This document shows positions 34,792 through 44,773 of a DNA stretch of 58,010 nucleotides, in pieces. The notes beneath the pieces are model-generated. The model had not been told where the DNA came from and did no database searches. It saw only the letters and a program-made list of their open reading frames with translations. The stretch comes from Pseudomonas izuensis (GTDB taxonomy: Bacteria > Pseudomonadota > Gammaproteobacteria > Pseudomonadales > Pseudomonadaceae), in assembly GCF_009861505.1 (NCBI RefSeq), contig NZ_WTFT01000015.1, forward strand, positions 1 to 58,010, given 5' to 3'. The translations under genes were made by a program, and so were the position numbers. How positions within the stretch are numbered: the stretch's first letter is position 1; each line of letters opens with the position of its first letter.

Positions 34792-35148
34792 TTACTCGCC
34801 GCGATAGATGCACCCGCTGGTGCAGGTCTCGTGAATGCGGATCGCGCTGAGTTCCGGCAGCAGCGGCTTCATCTCGTTCCAGATGAATTTGGCCAGCACT
34901 TCACTGGTCGGGTTTTCCAGGCCGGGAATATCGTTCAGATAGTTGTGGTCCAGACGCTCATACAGCGGCTTGAAGATCGCCTTGATCTCCGAGAAGTCGC
35001 GGATCCAGCCGGTATGCGGATCGAGATCGCCGCTCAGGTGAATCGCCACCTTGAACGAGTGACCGTGCAGGCGCCCGCACTTGTGGCCGTCCGGGACGTG
35101 GGGCAGGCGGTGGGCGGATTCGAACGTAAATTCCTTGAAGATTTCCAC
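34792..35148 (-). CDS. queD: 6-carboxytetrahydropterin synthase QueD
   Basis: Second step of queuosine (7-deazaguanine) synthesis: converts dihydroneopterin triphosphate to 6-carboxytetrahydropterin. 118 residues, normal length. Zinc histidines are seen in ESAHRLPHV and RLHGHSF; the catalytic cysteine is in GHKCGRLHGH; the last motif HETCTSGC is typical of QueD. Start MEIFKEFTFESAH; the upstream ribosome site is weak. No other que gene is adjacent. Confidence 0.95.
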   Translation of the reverse strand: MEIFKEFTFESAHRLPHVPDGHKCGRLHGHSFKVAIHLSGDLDPHTGWIRDFSEIKAIFKPLYERLDHNYLNDIPGLENPTSEVLAKFIWNEMKPLLPELSAIRIHETCTSGCIYRGE

Positions 35149-35223
35149 AGTGTTTTCAGCTCTGTTCAGGTGGCGATCGCCGCAGCGATGTAGGCAGGCT
35201 GCGAGTTTAACAGCTTGTCCTGA

Positions 35224-36303
35224 CTAAAGGGTCAGCAGGCGTTCGCCAAGGCGACCGTTGGCGGTCAGTTCAAGAAACTCATCGCCCAGCCGGCGGCTTT
35301 CATCCATCGTCGCGCGCCAGTACTTCTGCCGGCTCGGCGCGTCGCCCATGAAGCGCTTGAAGTCGTTGCGGTCCGGCAGTTTGCCGTAGGGCAGGCGTGC
35401 CAGGTATTCCTTGGACGGTGCCAGCAGCAGCACATCTTGCAAGCGTGCCGGGCAGGCGCGGCGCCAGGGCAGGGTCTTGTCGAACCAGCCGGGAATGACC
35501 CGGTCGGTGAAGTGCGGATACAGCACGATGTCATTGCCGCTGTAGGGTAAGTCGAGGTGATAGTCCAGCAGACCGCCGTCGCGGAACGTGCCTGCACCGG
35601 CACCCGGCAGGTCGCGCACGCCTTCCATTACCATCGGAATAGACCCCGAGGCGAGCAGGGCCTGGCGCAGGTTGCCGACGTTCAGCGGGACGAAGCGCGA
35701 CGGGAAGTCGTTCAGTGCGTTGACCGGCGGCGCCAGGCGCGGGTCGTGGATGATCAACCGCTCGAAGTGCCGTGACAGTCGCGCGCGACCGCGCAGGTTG
35801 TCGGCGATTACCGACGACAGACCCAGGCCCAGCCGGCCGCGATGATCATCCGCGAGCAGGCCGTGGCTTTTGACCACCATGATGTTCAGGCGGTAATGGG
35901 CATTGTCGAGCAGGGCGGCATCGCGACCGTCGAGCAAGTCATCGAGCATGCGTCGCGAGCTCTGGCTGATCTGTGCCATGGTCACGCCTTTGGCGAAATT
36001 CTGCTCGGTATAGAGTTGCCCGAGACGGCGGATGCCCTCGGCGGCGTCCGGCAGACAGGCGCTGGCGAAGCGCCAGGAACCGACTGAGGCGCCAATCAGT
36101 GAACGCTCCCGAGGCGCCGACGGCAGCCATTGGCCGAACAACGCCAGGTCCAGCCCCTGAATCCCCAATGCCTTCGGCCCACCGGCAGCGCCTGGCAGCG
36201 TGCCGACATCGGCGGCGCTCAGGCCGTTTTCACGAATGCGCGCAAAGGCTCGCGGGCCGGCCTTGATCGTCAGGGAGGGGAACTTGATGTGGATGGCGGT
36301 CAT
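35224..36303 (-). CDS. Patatin-like phospholipase family protein
   Basis: Predicted Ser-Asp dyad lipid acyl hydrolase. 359 residues from ATG at 36303 (MTAIHIKFP). The glycine-rich oxyanion loop is GAAGGPKALGIQGLD (about 36-50), the nucleophile motif GASVGS (about 69-74) and the aspartate in FRDGGLLDYHL (about 240). All patatin elements are intact. No signal peptide, so probably cytosolic or exported by other means. Substrate not known. Confidence 0.85.
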   Translation of the reverse strand: MTAIHIKFPSLTIKAGPRAFARIRENGLSAADVGTLPGAAGGPKALGIQGLDLALFGQWLPSAPRERSLIGASVGSWRFASACLPDAAEGIRRLGQLYTEQNFAKGVTMAQISQSSRRMLDDLLDGRDAALLDNAHYRLNIMVVKSHGLLADDHRGRLGLGLSSVIADNLRGRARLSRHFERLIIHDPRLAPPVNALNDFPSRFVPLNVGNLRQALLASGSIPMVMEGVRDLPGAGAGTFRDGGLLDYHLDLPYSGNDIVLYPHFTDRVIPGWFDKTLPWRRACPARLQDVLLLAPSKEYLARLPYGKLPDRNDFKRFMGDAPSRQKYWRATMDESRRLGDEFLELTANGRLGERLLTL

Positions 36304-36335
36304 ACCGGTCTCGGTGTCTGGCAAGCGAGGGATTA

Positions 36336-36425
36336 TGTGGGAGCGAGCCTGCTCGCGAAAGTGGTGTGTCATTCAACATCGATGGCGACTGACACGGCCT
36401 CTTCGCGAGCAGGCTCGCTCCCACA
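36336..36425. repeat. REP doublet upstream of the patatin-like gene
   Basis: TGTGGGAGCGAGCCTGCTCG and inverted partner ending CTCGCTCCCACA; lies between two divergent starts, so in a 5' rather than a 3' region. Confidence 0.82.
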
Positions 36426-36523
36426 AGGATTGGGTATGATCGATGATGGCCATTCAGTTTCAATTAAGTTGATGCTGCTATGGTGGCCCCCTTAGGTAAG
36501 ACCCGAAGAATACGGAAACACCC

Positions 36524-36829
36524 ATGAACACCCTGACGGCCCTGTTCGCCGCGTCCCTCATCGGCCTGACCGCCAGCCCCGTCCACGCCCGCGACCTGGA
36601 TCAGGACGAAGCCCTGCGCCTGCGCCAGCGAGGCGTGATCCTGCCGCTTGAACAACTGCTGCAACAAGCGCTGGACCGCTACCCGGGGGCCAAGCTGCTG
36701 GAAGCCGATCTCGAAGAGAAGCACGACGTCTACATTTATGAAGTCGAGTTGCTGACCCCTGAAGGCGTGGTCCGCGAGCTCGAGCTCGATGCCGCCACCG
36801 GCCGTTTACTGAAAGACAAGGAAGATTGA
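36524..36829 (+). CDS. Small exported PepSY-domain protein
   Basis: 101 residues with a Sec signal peptide ending about VHAR (residue 23). The PepSY-like domain covers about 45-98: LLQQALDRYPGAKLLEADLE and ELDAATGRLLKDKED. PepSY proteins often sit with two-component systems that sense metals, cations or envelope stress. Three bases separate the stop from the response regulator start, so it is the first gene of a three-gene operon. Confidence 0.85.
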   Translation: MNTLTALFAASLIGLTASPVHARDLDQDEALRLRQRGVILPLEQLLQQALDRYPGAKLLEADLEEKHDVYIYEVELLTPEGVVRELELDAATGRLLKDKED

Positions 36830-36832
36830 CCG

Positions 36833-37501
36833 ATGCGTTTGCTCCTGGTGGAAGACCATGTGCCCCTGGCCGACGAACTGATGGCCGGCCTCAATCGGCA
36901 AGGGTATGCCGTGGATTGGCTGGCCGACGGTCGCGACGCGGTGTACCAGGGCAGTAGCGAACCCTATGACCTGATCATCCTCGACCTCGGCCTGCCAGGG
37001 TTGCCGGGACTCGAGGTGCTGGCGCAGTGGCGTGCCGGTGGCCTGGCCACGCCGGTGCTGATCCTCACCGCCCGCGGTTCCTGGGCCGAGCGCATCGAAG
37101 GGCTCAAGGCCGGCGCCGACGATTACCTGACCAAGCCTTTCCATCCGGAAGAACTGCACCTGCGGGTCCAGGCCCTGTTGCGCCGCTCCCACGGCCAGGT
37201 CAATCAACCGACGCTCAAGGCGGCGGGCTTGCAGCTGGATGAAGGTCGCCAGTGCGTGACCCGCGACGGCGCTGAAATTCAGCTGACCGCCGCCGAATTC
37301 CGCCTGCTGCGTTACTTCATGCTGCACCCGGATCAGATCCTTTCCAAAAGCCATCTCGCCGAACACCTCTACGACGGTGAAACCGAGCGCGACTCCAACG
37401 TGCTGGAAGTCCACGTCAATCACCTGCGGCGCAAACTCGGGCGCAGCGTGATCGACACCCGTCGCGGCCAAGGTTACCTGTTCGGCGGGCAAGCGCAGTG
37501 A
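36833..37501 (+). CDS. OmpR/PhoP-family response regulator
   Basis: 222 residues. Receiver domain (about 1-115): acidic pair Glu7/Asp8 (LLVEDH), phospho-acceptor Asp51 (IILDLGLPG), Thr in ILTARG and Lys in YLTKPFHPEEL. The C-terminal winged-helix DNA-binding domain (about 128-220) has FRLLRYFMLHP and SNVLEVHVNHLRRKLG. Overlaps the kinase gene by 4 bp (GTGA). The signal is unknown; the PepSY partner suggests a metal or envelope cue. Confidence 0.93.
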   Translation: MRLLLVEDHVPLADELMAGLNRQGYAVDWLADGRDAVYQGSSEPYDLIILDLGLPGLPGLEVLAQWRAGGLATPVLILTARGSWAERIEGLKAGADDYLTKPFHPEELHLRVQALLRRSHGQVNQPTLKAAGLQLDEGRQCVTRDGAEIQLTAAEFRLLRYFMLHPDQILSKSHLAEHLYDGETERDSNVLEVHVNHLRRKLGRSVIDTRRGQGYLFGGQAQ

Positions 37502-38814
37502 GATCGATCCAGCGCCGCTTGAGCCTGGGCCTGATCAGCGTGTTGGTGGTCGTCGGCCTGATACTGGCGCAAACCAGTCTGTGGCTGTTCGAAGTGGGCT
37601 TGCAGCGCTACCTCGAATCCGGGCTGCGCATCGACAGCGAGAACCTGCTGGTGGCGCTGGTGCGGGGGCCGCAGGGCCTGCAACTGGATGAGCGGCATTT
37701 GTCGCCGGCCTACCAACGACCGTTTTCCGGTCATTACTTCCGTATCGATTTTGCCGACAGTCATTGGCGCTCCCGGTCGTTGTGGGATCAGGAACTGCCG
37801 CGCCTCGAACATCCCGGCCTGCACAGCAACCTGCAATTGGGGCCGGAGGGCCAGCAGTTGCTGGTGTTGCGTTCGGACTATCGCCGGCTGGGCCAGTCGA
37901 TCTCCATCAGCGTGGCGCAGGATTATACGCCGGTGCGAGAGAGCTTCCAGCGCATGCGGCAAATCGGTCTCGGCCTGGGATTGGCGGGATTGCTGCTGAT
38001 CCTGTTGTTGCAGCGAGTTACCGTGCGACGTGCCTTGCGGCCACTGGAAAAGGCCCGGGAACAGATCGCGCAGCTGCAACAGGGCCAGCGCTCGCAGCTT
38101 GATGATCAGGTGCCGGTGGAACTGGAACCGCTGGTGGCGCAAATCAACCATTTGCTGGTCCACACCGAGGACAGCCTCAAGCGCTCACGCAATGCCCTGG
38201 GCAATCTCGGCCACGCCCTGAAAACCCCCTTGGCGGTGCTGTTGAGCCTGGCGTCAAGCGAGCAGCTCGACGCCCACCCGCAACTGCGCAAGATTCTCAA
38301 GGCGCAACTGGAGCTGGTCCAACAGCGGCTCAACCGTGAACTCAACCGCGCCCGTCTGGCCGGCGACGCACTGCCCGGCGCTCTGTTTGACTGCGACGTC
38401 GAACTGCCCGGCTTGCTGGCGACATTGAACATGATCCATGGGCAACACCTGAACTTGAGCTATCGATCACCCTCGGGCCTGCAACTGCCGTGGGATCGCG
38501 AAGACCTGCTGGAATTACTCGGCAACCTGCTGGACAACGCCTGCAAATGGGCGGATGCCGAGGTCCGCTTGAGTGTGATCGAAACTGCCCACGGGTTTGA
38601 ATTGAGTGTGGAGGACGACGGGCCGGGCATTCCCGAAGACCGCCGCGATCGGGTGTTCGGTCGTGGTACACGGCTGGATGAACAGACCGATGGCCATGGA
38701 TTGGGCCTGGGTATCGTGCGTGACATCGTCGACACCTGGGGCGGGGTGTTGCGGTTGCAGGAGAGCGAGTGGGGTGGGTTGAAGGTGCTGATCGAACTAC
38801 CCAAACGTAATTGA
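37498..38814 (+). CDS. Sensor histidine kinase, PhoQ-like layout
   Basis: 438 residues from GTG at 37498, overlapping the regulator stop. Two membrane segments (about 10-30 and 160-180) enclose a periplasmic sensor of about 130 residues without a recognised motif. A HAMP-like linker leads to the H-box NLGHALKTPLAVLLSL (His near 242), the N-box LLGNLLDNACKWA, and the G boxes EDDGPGIPEDRR and GHGLGLGIVRDI. The H-box form GHALKTPL is shared with PhoQ-type kinases. Last gene of the PepSY-regulator-kinase operon. Confidence 0.92.
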   Translation: MRSIQRRLSLGLISVLVVVGLILAQTSLWLFEVGLQRYLESGLRIDSENLLVALVRGPQGLQLDERHLSPAYQRPFSGHYFRIDFADSHWRSRSLWDQELPRLEHPGLHSNLQLGPEGQQLLVLRSDYRRLGQSISISVAQDYTPVRESFQRMRQIGLGLGLAGLLLILLLQRVTVRRALRPLEKAREQIAQLQQGQRSQLDDQVPVELEPLVAQINHLLVHTEDSLKRSRNALGNLGHALKTPLAVLLSLASSEQLDAHPQLRKILKAQLELVQQRLNRELNRARLAGDALPGALFDCDVELPGLLATLNMIHGQHLNLSYRSPSGLQLPWDREDLLELLGNLLDNACKWADAEVRLSVIETAHGFELSVEDDGPGIPEDRRDRVFGRGTRLDEQTDGHGLGLGIVRDIVDTWGGVLRLQESEWGGLKVLIELPKRN

Positions 38815-38830
38815 AGACACACTGCAAAAA

Positions 38831-38922
38831 CTGTAGGAGTGAGCCTGCTCGCGATAGCGGAGTGTCAGCCAATACTTTTATCGACTGACACTCCGCCATC
38901 GCGAGCAGGGCTCACTCCTACA
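38831..38922. repeat. REP doublet, GAGTGAGCC arms
   Basis: CTGTAGGAGTGAGCCTGCTC and a partner with one extra G (GCAGGGCTCACTCC). Second copy of the GTGAGC subtype in the window; at converging 3' ends of the kinase and MHS genes. Confidence 0.83.
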
Positions 38923-38941
38923 ATGATCTGTGTTGCGCATC

Positions 38942-40618
<1,677 letters not shown>

Positions 40619-40804
40619 GAGACTCTCCGTTTTTCTTGTTTTAGGCCGGAGCACCTTCATTGTTGTTGCCGCACCCTGGCCCTGGGGCTGATGTCATCGG
40701 ACACAAGCTGACGGCCTCGCATTGCTGCGAAGTCTCTAAAAGCATAATCGGCTTTGCAAAGATATCCACTCGCCATCACGGCAGACACAGAACCTGTAGG
40801 TGAA

Positions 40805-40897
40805 CCTGTGGGAGCAAAGCTTGCTCGCGATAGCGGCAGGTCAGTCACCGCGGTATTGAATGATCTACCGCTATCGCGAGCAAGCTTTGCTCCCACA
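40805..40897. repeat. REP doublet between two minus-strand genes
   Basis: CCTGTGGGAGCAAAGCTTGC and inverted partner; here downstream of the chemoreceptor and upstream of the MHS gene. Confidence 0.84.
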
Positions 40898-40912
40898 TGA
40901 GATGTGAGGGGG

Positions 40913-43060
40913 TTAAACGCGGAACTGATCCATCAAACTCTGCTGTTGATTGGCCAGGCTATTGAGCGACTGGCTCACCCGCGCCGACTCATTGGCCTGC
41001 CCCGACAACGACTCGGTCACATCGCGAATGGTCGCCACGTTGTTGTTGATCTCCTCGGCCACCGCGCTCTGTTCTTCGGCGGCGCTGGCAATCTGCAAGT
41101 TCATGTCGCTGATGACCGTTACCGCATCGCCGATCTGCCGCAGGGCCGTCACGGCCTGGCCGACCTGCTCGACGCTGCCCTGAGCCTGGCGATGACTGTT
41201 GCCCATCGACCCCACCACGTCCTGTGTGCCGCTTTGCAGTTGCTCGATCACCAGGCGGGTTTCCTCCACCGATTCCTGGGTGCGTCGCGCCAGATTGCGC
41301 ACTTCATCGGCCACCACCGCAAAACCGCGCCCGGCCTCACCGGCACGCGCCGCTTCGATGGCGGCGTTGAGCGCCAGCAGGTTGGTCTGTTCGGCGATGG
41401 CGCGGATCACTTCCAGTACCGAACCAATCTTTTCGCTGTTGGCGGCCAGGCCTTCGACCTGGACCATCGCCGCGCTCATGTCGGCGGCGAGGTTGTCGAT
41501 GCTGGCGGTGGTGCGGTCGATCACGGTCAGGCCCTGACGGGTCGCCTGATCCGCGTCCCGCGCCGCCTGGGCTGCCTGGGCGGCACTGCGGGCAACGTCC
41601 TGGGCGGTGGCGCTCATTTCGTGGGACGCGGTGGCGACCTGATCCACCTGGCGGTATTGCTGCTCCATGCCGGCACTGGTCTGGGTGGCAATGGCGGATG
41701 ACTGGTCCGCGGTGCTGCGGGCGTCCTGCACCGAGCGTTTGACCTCGGCGATGATCGGTTGCAGCTTGTCGAGGAAGCGGTTGAACCAGCCGGCCAATTG
41801 ACCCAGCTCATCCTTTTTGTCGTAGGCCAGGCGACGGGTCAGGTCACCTTCGCCGCTGGCGATGTCTTCGAGCATGTGCGCCACGCCGAGGATCGGCTTG
41901 GTCACGCTGCGCGCCATCAGCCATACCAGCAACAGGCCGATCAATGCAGCCAGCACGCCCAGGCCGAGCTCGGTCAGGGTGCCGGCGGTGTTGCTTTCAT
42001 CCAGTTGTTTTTTCAGCGCTTCGGCAGGCCCGACCAGCACTTTCTCCGGCACGTCGAGCAATACGCCCCAGGCCTTGCCATCCGGAATCGGCTGGAACGG
42101 TGCCAGCACTTTGAGCTGCTGATCGCTGTGCAGGCTGGTGGTCTTGCTGGCTGTGGCGAGCATGCGCATCAGCTCGGCACCGCTGCGCTGGTCCACGGCT
42201 TCCAGGCGCTGGCTGAGTTTGCTGGCGTCCGGGCTGTAGCCGGCGAGCAAACCGGCCGGGCTGACGATGCTGACGCTGGTCTGGCCGTCATAGAGCTTCT
42301 TGCTTGCGCTCTGGCTGACCGCTTGCAGGCTGTTGAGGTTGATGTCCGCCGACAGCGATGCGATGACCTTGCCATTGACCATCAACGGGAAAACGATGCT
42401 GGTCATCAGCACGTTCTGGCCGTCGATTGCATAGAAGTACGGTTCGATCACGCAGGGCTTGAGGCTGGTGCGAGGACAGGTGAACCAGGCGTTGGCCGCT
42501 TCGCCGCTGGGGCCGGTGCTGGTGTCGGCGATGTCTTTTTCCGGTAGAGGCATGGACGTCAGCTTGCCTGGGGTCGGTTGCGACCAGTACAGGGCAAAGC
42601 GGCCTTTTTCGTTGCTGCCGACGTCGCTCTGGCCGGCGAACAGCTCGTCCTTGCCGTCCAGTCCGTTGGGTTCGAACACCAGGGACAGGCCGAGCAATTC
42701 CGGGTTGGCCTGCAGGGCCGACTTGACCTGGCGGGTCAGGTCCTCGCGCAGGTCGAAGGCATCGAGAAAGCGTTTCTCGGCCTGCTCGCGCAGAAACAGC
42801 ACCTGCCGCGAAAAGCCGTGGCCATATTGATAGGCGTCCATGAACTGTTGGCGAATGCCCAGCGCCTGGTTTTCACCCTGGGACTCGATCCGCGCCTGGG
42901 CGGCTTCGGTCAACATCTCCATGCTCGAGGCTTTCACCAGCTCGGAGCTGTGCTCCATGCGATACAGCGAGAGCCCCACCAGTAGGGTCACGATGCCGGC
43001 CAGGCACAGCCCGGCCAGCAGGGTGATTTTCCATTGAATGGAGAGTTGTCTGAGCGACAT
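40913..43060 (-). CDS. Methyl-accepting chemotaxis protein, double-Cache-like sensor
   Basis: 715 residues from ATG at 43060, with AAGGACG upstream. First membrane segment about 10-32. The periplasmic sensor of about 340 residues fits a double-Cache (dCache_1) domain, with YDGQTSVSIVSPAGLLAGYSP in the distal lobe. The second membrane segment (about 365-390, LGVLAALIGLLLVWLMARS) is followed by HAMP and the cytoplasmic signalling hairpin, whose tip has EQTNLLALNAAIEAARAGEAGRGFAVVADEVR (split here as the conserved core). No C-terminal CheR-tethering pentapeptide. Ligand unknown. Confidence 0.92.
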   Translation of the reverse strand: MSLRQLSIQWKITLLAGLCLAGIVTLLVGLSLYRMEHSSELVKASSMEMLTEAAQARIESQGENQALGIRQQFMDAYQYGHGFSRQVLFLREQAEKRFLDAFDLREDLTRQVKSALQANPELLGLSLVFEPNGLDGKDELFAGQSDVGSNEKGRFALYWSQPTPGKLTSMPLPEKDIADTSTGPSGEAANAWFTCPRTSLKPCVIEPYFYAIDGQNVLMTSIVFPLMVNGKVIASLSADINLNSLQAVSQSASKKLYDGQTSVSIVSPAGLLAGYSPDASKLSQRLEAVDQRSGAELMRMLATASKTTSLHSDQQLKVLAPFQPIPDGKAWGVLLDVPEKVLVGPAEALKKQLDESNTAGTLTELGLGVLAALIGLLLVWLMARSVTKPILGVAHMLEDIASGEGDLTRRLAYDKKDELGQLAGWFNRFLDKLQPIIAEVKRSVQDARSTADQSSAIATQTSAGMEQQYRQVDQVATASHEMSATAQDVARSAAQAAQAARDADQATRQGLTVIDRTTASIDNLAADMSAAMVQVEGLAANSEKIGSVLEVIRAIAEQTNLLALNAAIEAARAGEAGRGFAVVADEVRNLARRTQESVEETRLVIEQLQSGTQDVVGSMGNSHRQAQGSVEQVGQAVTALRQIGDAVTVISDMNLQIASAAEEQSAVAEEINNNVATIRDVTESLSGQANESARVSQSLNSLANQQQSLMDQFRV

Positions 43061-43143
43061 GGAGACGTCCTTATTCGATAAATATCTGAGACTTTGCACT
43101 GTAGCGGCCGCAGATCGGCTTTCTAAAGGGTGGTGAGCGCTTC

Positions 43144-43170
43144 TTGTGGGAGCAAGGCTTGCAGCTTGCC
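43144..43170. repeat. Solitary REP arm
   Basis: CTTGTGGGAGCAAGGCTTGC is followed by AGCTTGCC rather than the usual CTCGCG, and has no partner nearby: a decayed singlet. Confidence 0.6.
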
Positions 43171-43279
43171 GCTGCTTCCTTCACAGTGCGCGCCCTCTAA
43201 TAAAACCCATTCTTAAATCCGCTGGCGGCTCTTCGCAGACTGCCGGACGGAGTCTTTCCGTTTGTCTCGAGGTAATGAA

Positions 43280-44596
43280 ATGAATGCAGTGATTGCCGCG
43301 GTCGGCATCATGCTGATACTCAGTCTGTCCCGCGTGCATGTGGTCATCGCGTTGATCGTCGGGGCGCTGGTGGGTGGCCTGACTGGTGGCCTGGGCATCG
43401 ACGCGACACTCAAGGCCTTCAACAGCGGCCTCGGCGGCGGGGCGACGGTGGCGTTGTCCTACGCGTTACTTGGCGCTTTCGCCGTGGCCATTGCCAAGTC
43501 CGGCCTGGCCCATGCCCTGGCTGACAAGGCACTGGCGATGGTCGATCGCCAGCACGCCAGTGGTGGGGGACAGGTCAAATGGCTGTTGATCGGCCTGCTC
43601 TGGGTGGTGGCCATTGCTTCGCAGAACATCTTGCCGATACATATCGCGTTCATTCCGCTGCTGGTGCCGCCGCTTTTATATGTGCTGACCAAGTTGCAAC
43701 TGGACCGCCGATTGATCGCCTGCGTCATGACCTTCGGCCTGATCACCCCGTACATGTTCCTGCCGGTGGGTTTCGGCAATATCTTTCTCAATGAAATCCT
43801 GCTGGCCAACGTCGCCCGCAGCGGCGTGGACATCAGCGGCATCAACGTCACCCACGCCATGGGCATCCCGGCGCTGGGCATGCTGGCCGGGCTCGGGGTG
43901 GCGTTTATCAGCTACCGCAAAAAGCGCGTCTACGATCTGGAAAAGATCGAGCAAGTGGAGCAGGTGGCCGTGCAATACAACCCGTTGAGCCTGATGGTGG
44001 CAGGCCTGGCCATCGCGGCGGCGTTCATCATTCAGTTGCTGCTGGACTCGATGATCATCGGCGCGCTGGCGGGCTTCCTGCTTTTTTCGCTGTCGGGCAT
44101 CGTCAAGTGGCGTGATACCGATGATCTGTTCACCGAAGGCATGAAAATGATGGCGATGATCGGTTTCATCATGATCGCCGCCTCCGGGTTCGGCGAGGTG
44201 ATCAAGGCGACCGGGGACGTGCAGACGCTGGTCGAGGCGTCGGCCGGCTGGATCGATCACAGCAAAGCCATTGGCGCGTTGATGATGTTGCTGGTGGGGC
44301 TGCTGGTGACCATGGGCATCGGCTCGTCGTTTTCCACGGTGCCGATCCTGGCGGTGATTTTCGTGCCGTTGTGCGTGCAACTGGGCTTCAGCCCGATGGC
44401 CATCGTGTGCATCGTCGGCACCGCCGGCGCCCTGGGTGACGCCGGTTCGCCGGCCTCGGATTCGACTCTCGGCCCAACGTCCGGCCTGAACATCGACGGC
44501 CAGCATCACCACATCTGGGACACCGTGGTGCCGACCTTCCTGCACTACAACCTGCCGTTGCTGGCGTTTGGGTGGATTGCCGCGATGGTTTTGTAA
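43280..44596 (+). CDS. Na+/H+ antiporter-family transporter (NhaC/YuiF-like)
   Basis: Polytopic inner-membrane protein, about 11-12 segments. 438 residues from ATG at 43280; GAGG is 8 bases upstream. The N-terminus has the short Na_H_antiport_2-type module (VIAAVGIMLILSLSRVHVV), followed by the ion-transporter core with NILPIHIAFIPLLVPP and GTAGALGDAGSPASDSTLGPT. Relatives are annotated as sodium/proton antiporters or as carriers of amino acids such as histidine, so the name is only a family label. A lone REP arm lies upstream at 43144-43170. Confidence 0.82.
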   Translation: MNAVIAAVGIMLILSLSRVHVVIALIVGALVGGLTGGLGIDATLKAFNSGLGGGATVALSYALLGAFAVAIAKSGLAHALADKALAMVDRQHASGGGQVKWLLIGLLWVVAIASQNILPIHIAFIPLLVPPLLYVLTKLQLDRRLIACVMTFGLITPYMFLPVGFGNIFLNEILLANVARSGVDISGINVTHAMGIPALGMLAGLGVAFISYRKKRVYDLEKIEQVEQVAVQYNPLSLMVAGLAIAAAFIIQLLLDSMIIGALAGFLLFSLSGIVKWRDTDDLFTEGMKMMAMIGFIMIAASGFGEVIKATGDVQTLVEASAGWIDHSKAIGALMMLLVGLLVTMGIGSSFSTVPILAVIFVPLCVQLGFSPMAIVCIVGTAGALGDAGSPASDSTLGPTSGLNIDGQHHHIWDTVVPTFLHYNLPLLAFGWIAAMVL

Positions 44597-44604
44597 TCCC
44601 CATC

Positions 44605-44699
44605 CCTGTGGGAGCAAAGCTTGCTCGCGATGGCGTACTGACATTCAACATTGATGTCGACTGGTACACCGCTATCGCGAGCAAGCTTTGCTCCCACAG
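44605..44699. repeat. REP doublet between antiporter and chemoreceptor
   Basis: CCTGTGGGAGCAAAGCTTGC and inverted partner, centre AACATTGATGTCGACTGGTA as at 16510. Confidence 0.85.
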
Positions 44700-44773
44700 T
44701 GTGACCTCAACTTTTGGTTTCGCGTGCCGTTAAAGCCTTTACCCACGCCAATAAAACCAAAAGAGTGAACGTC

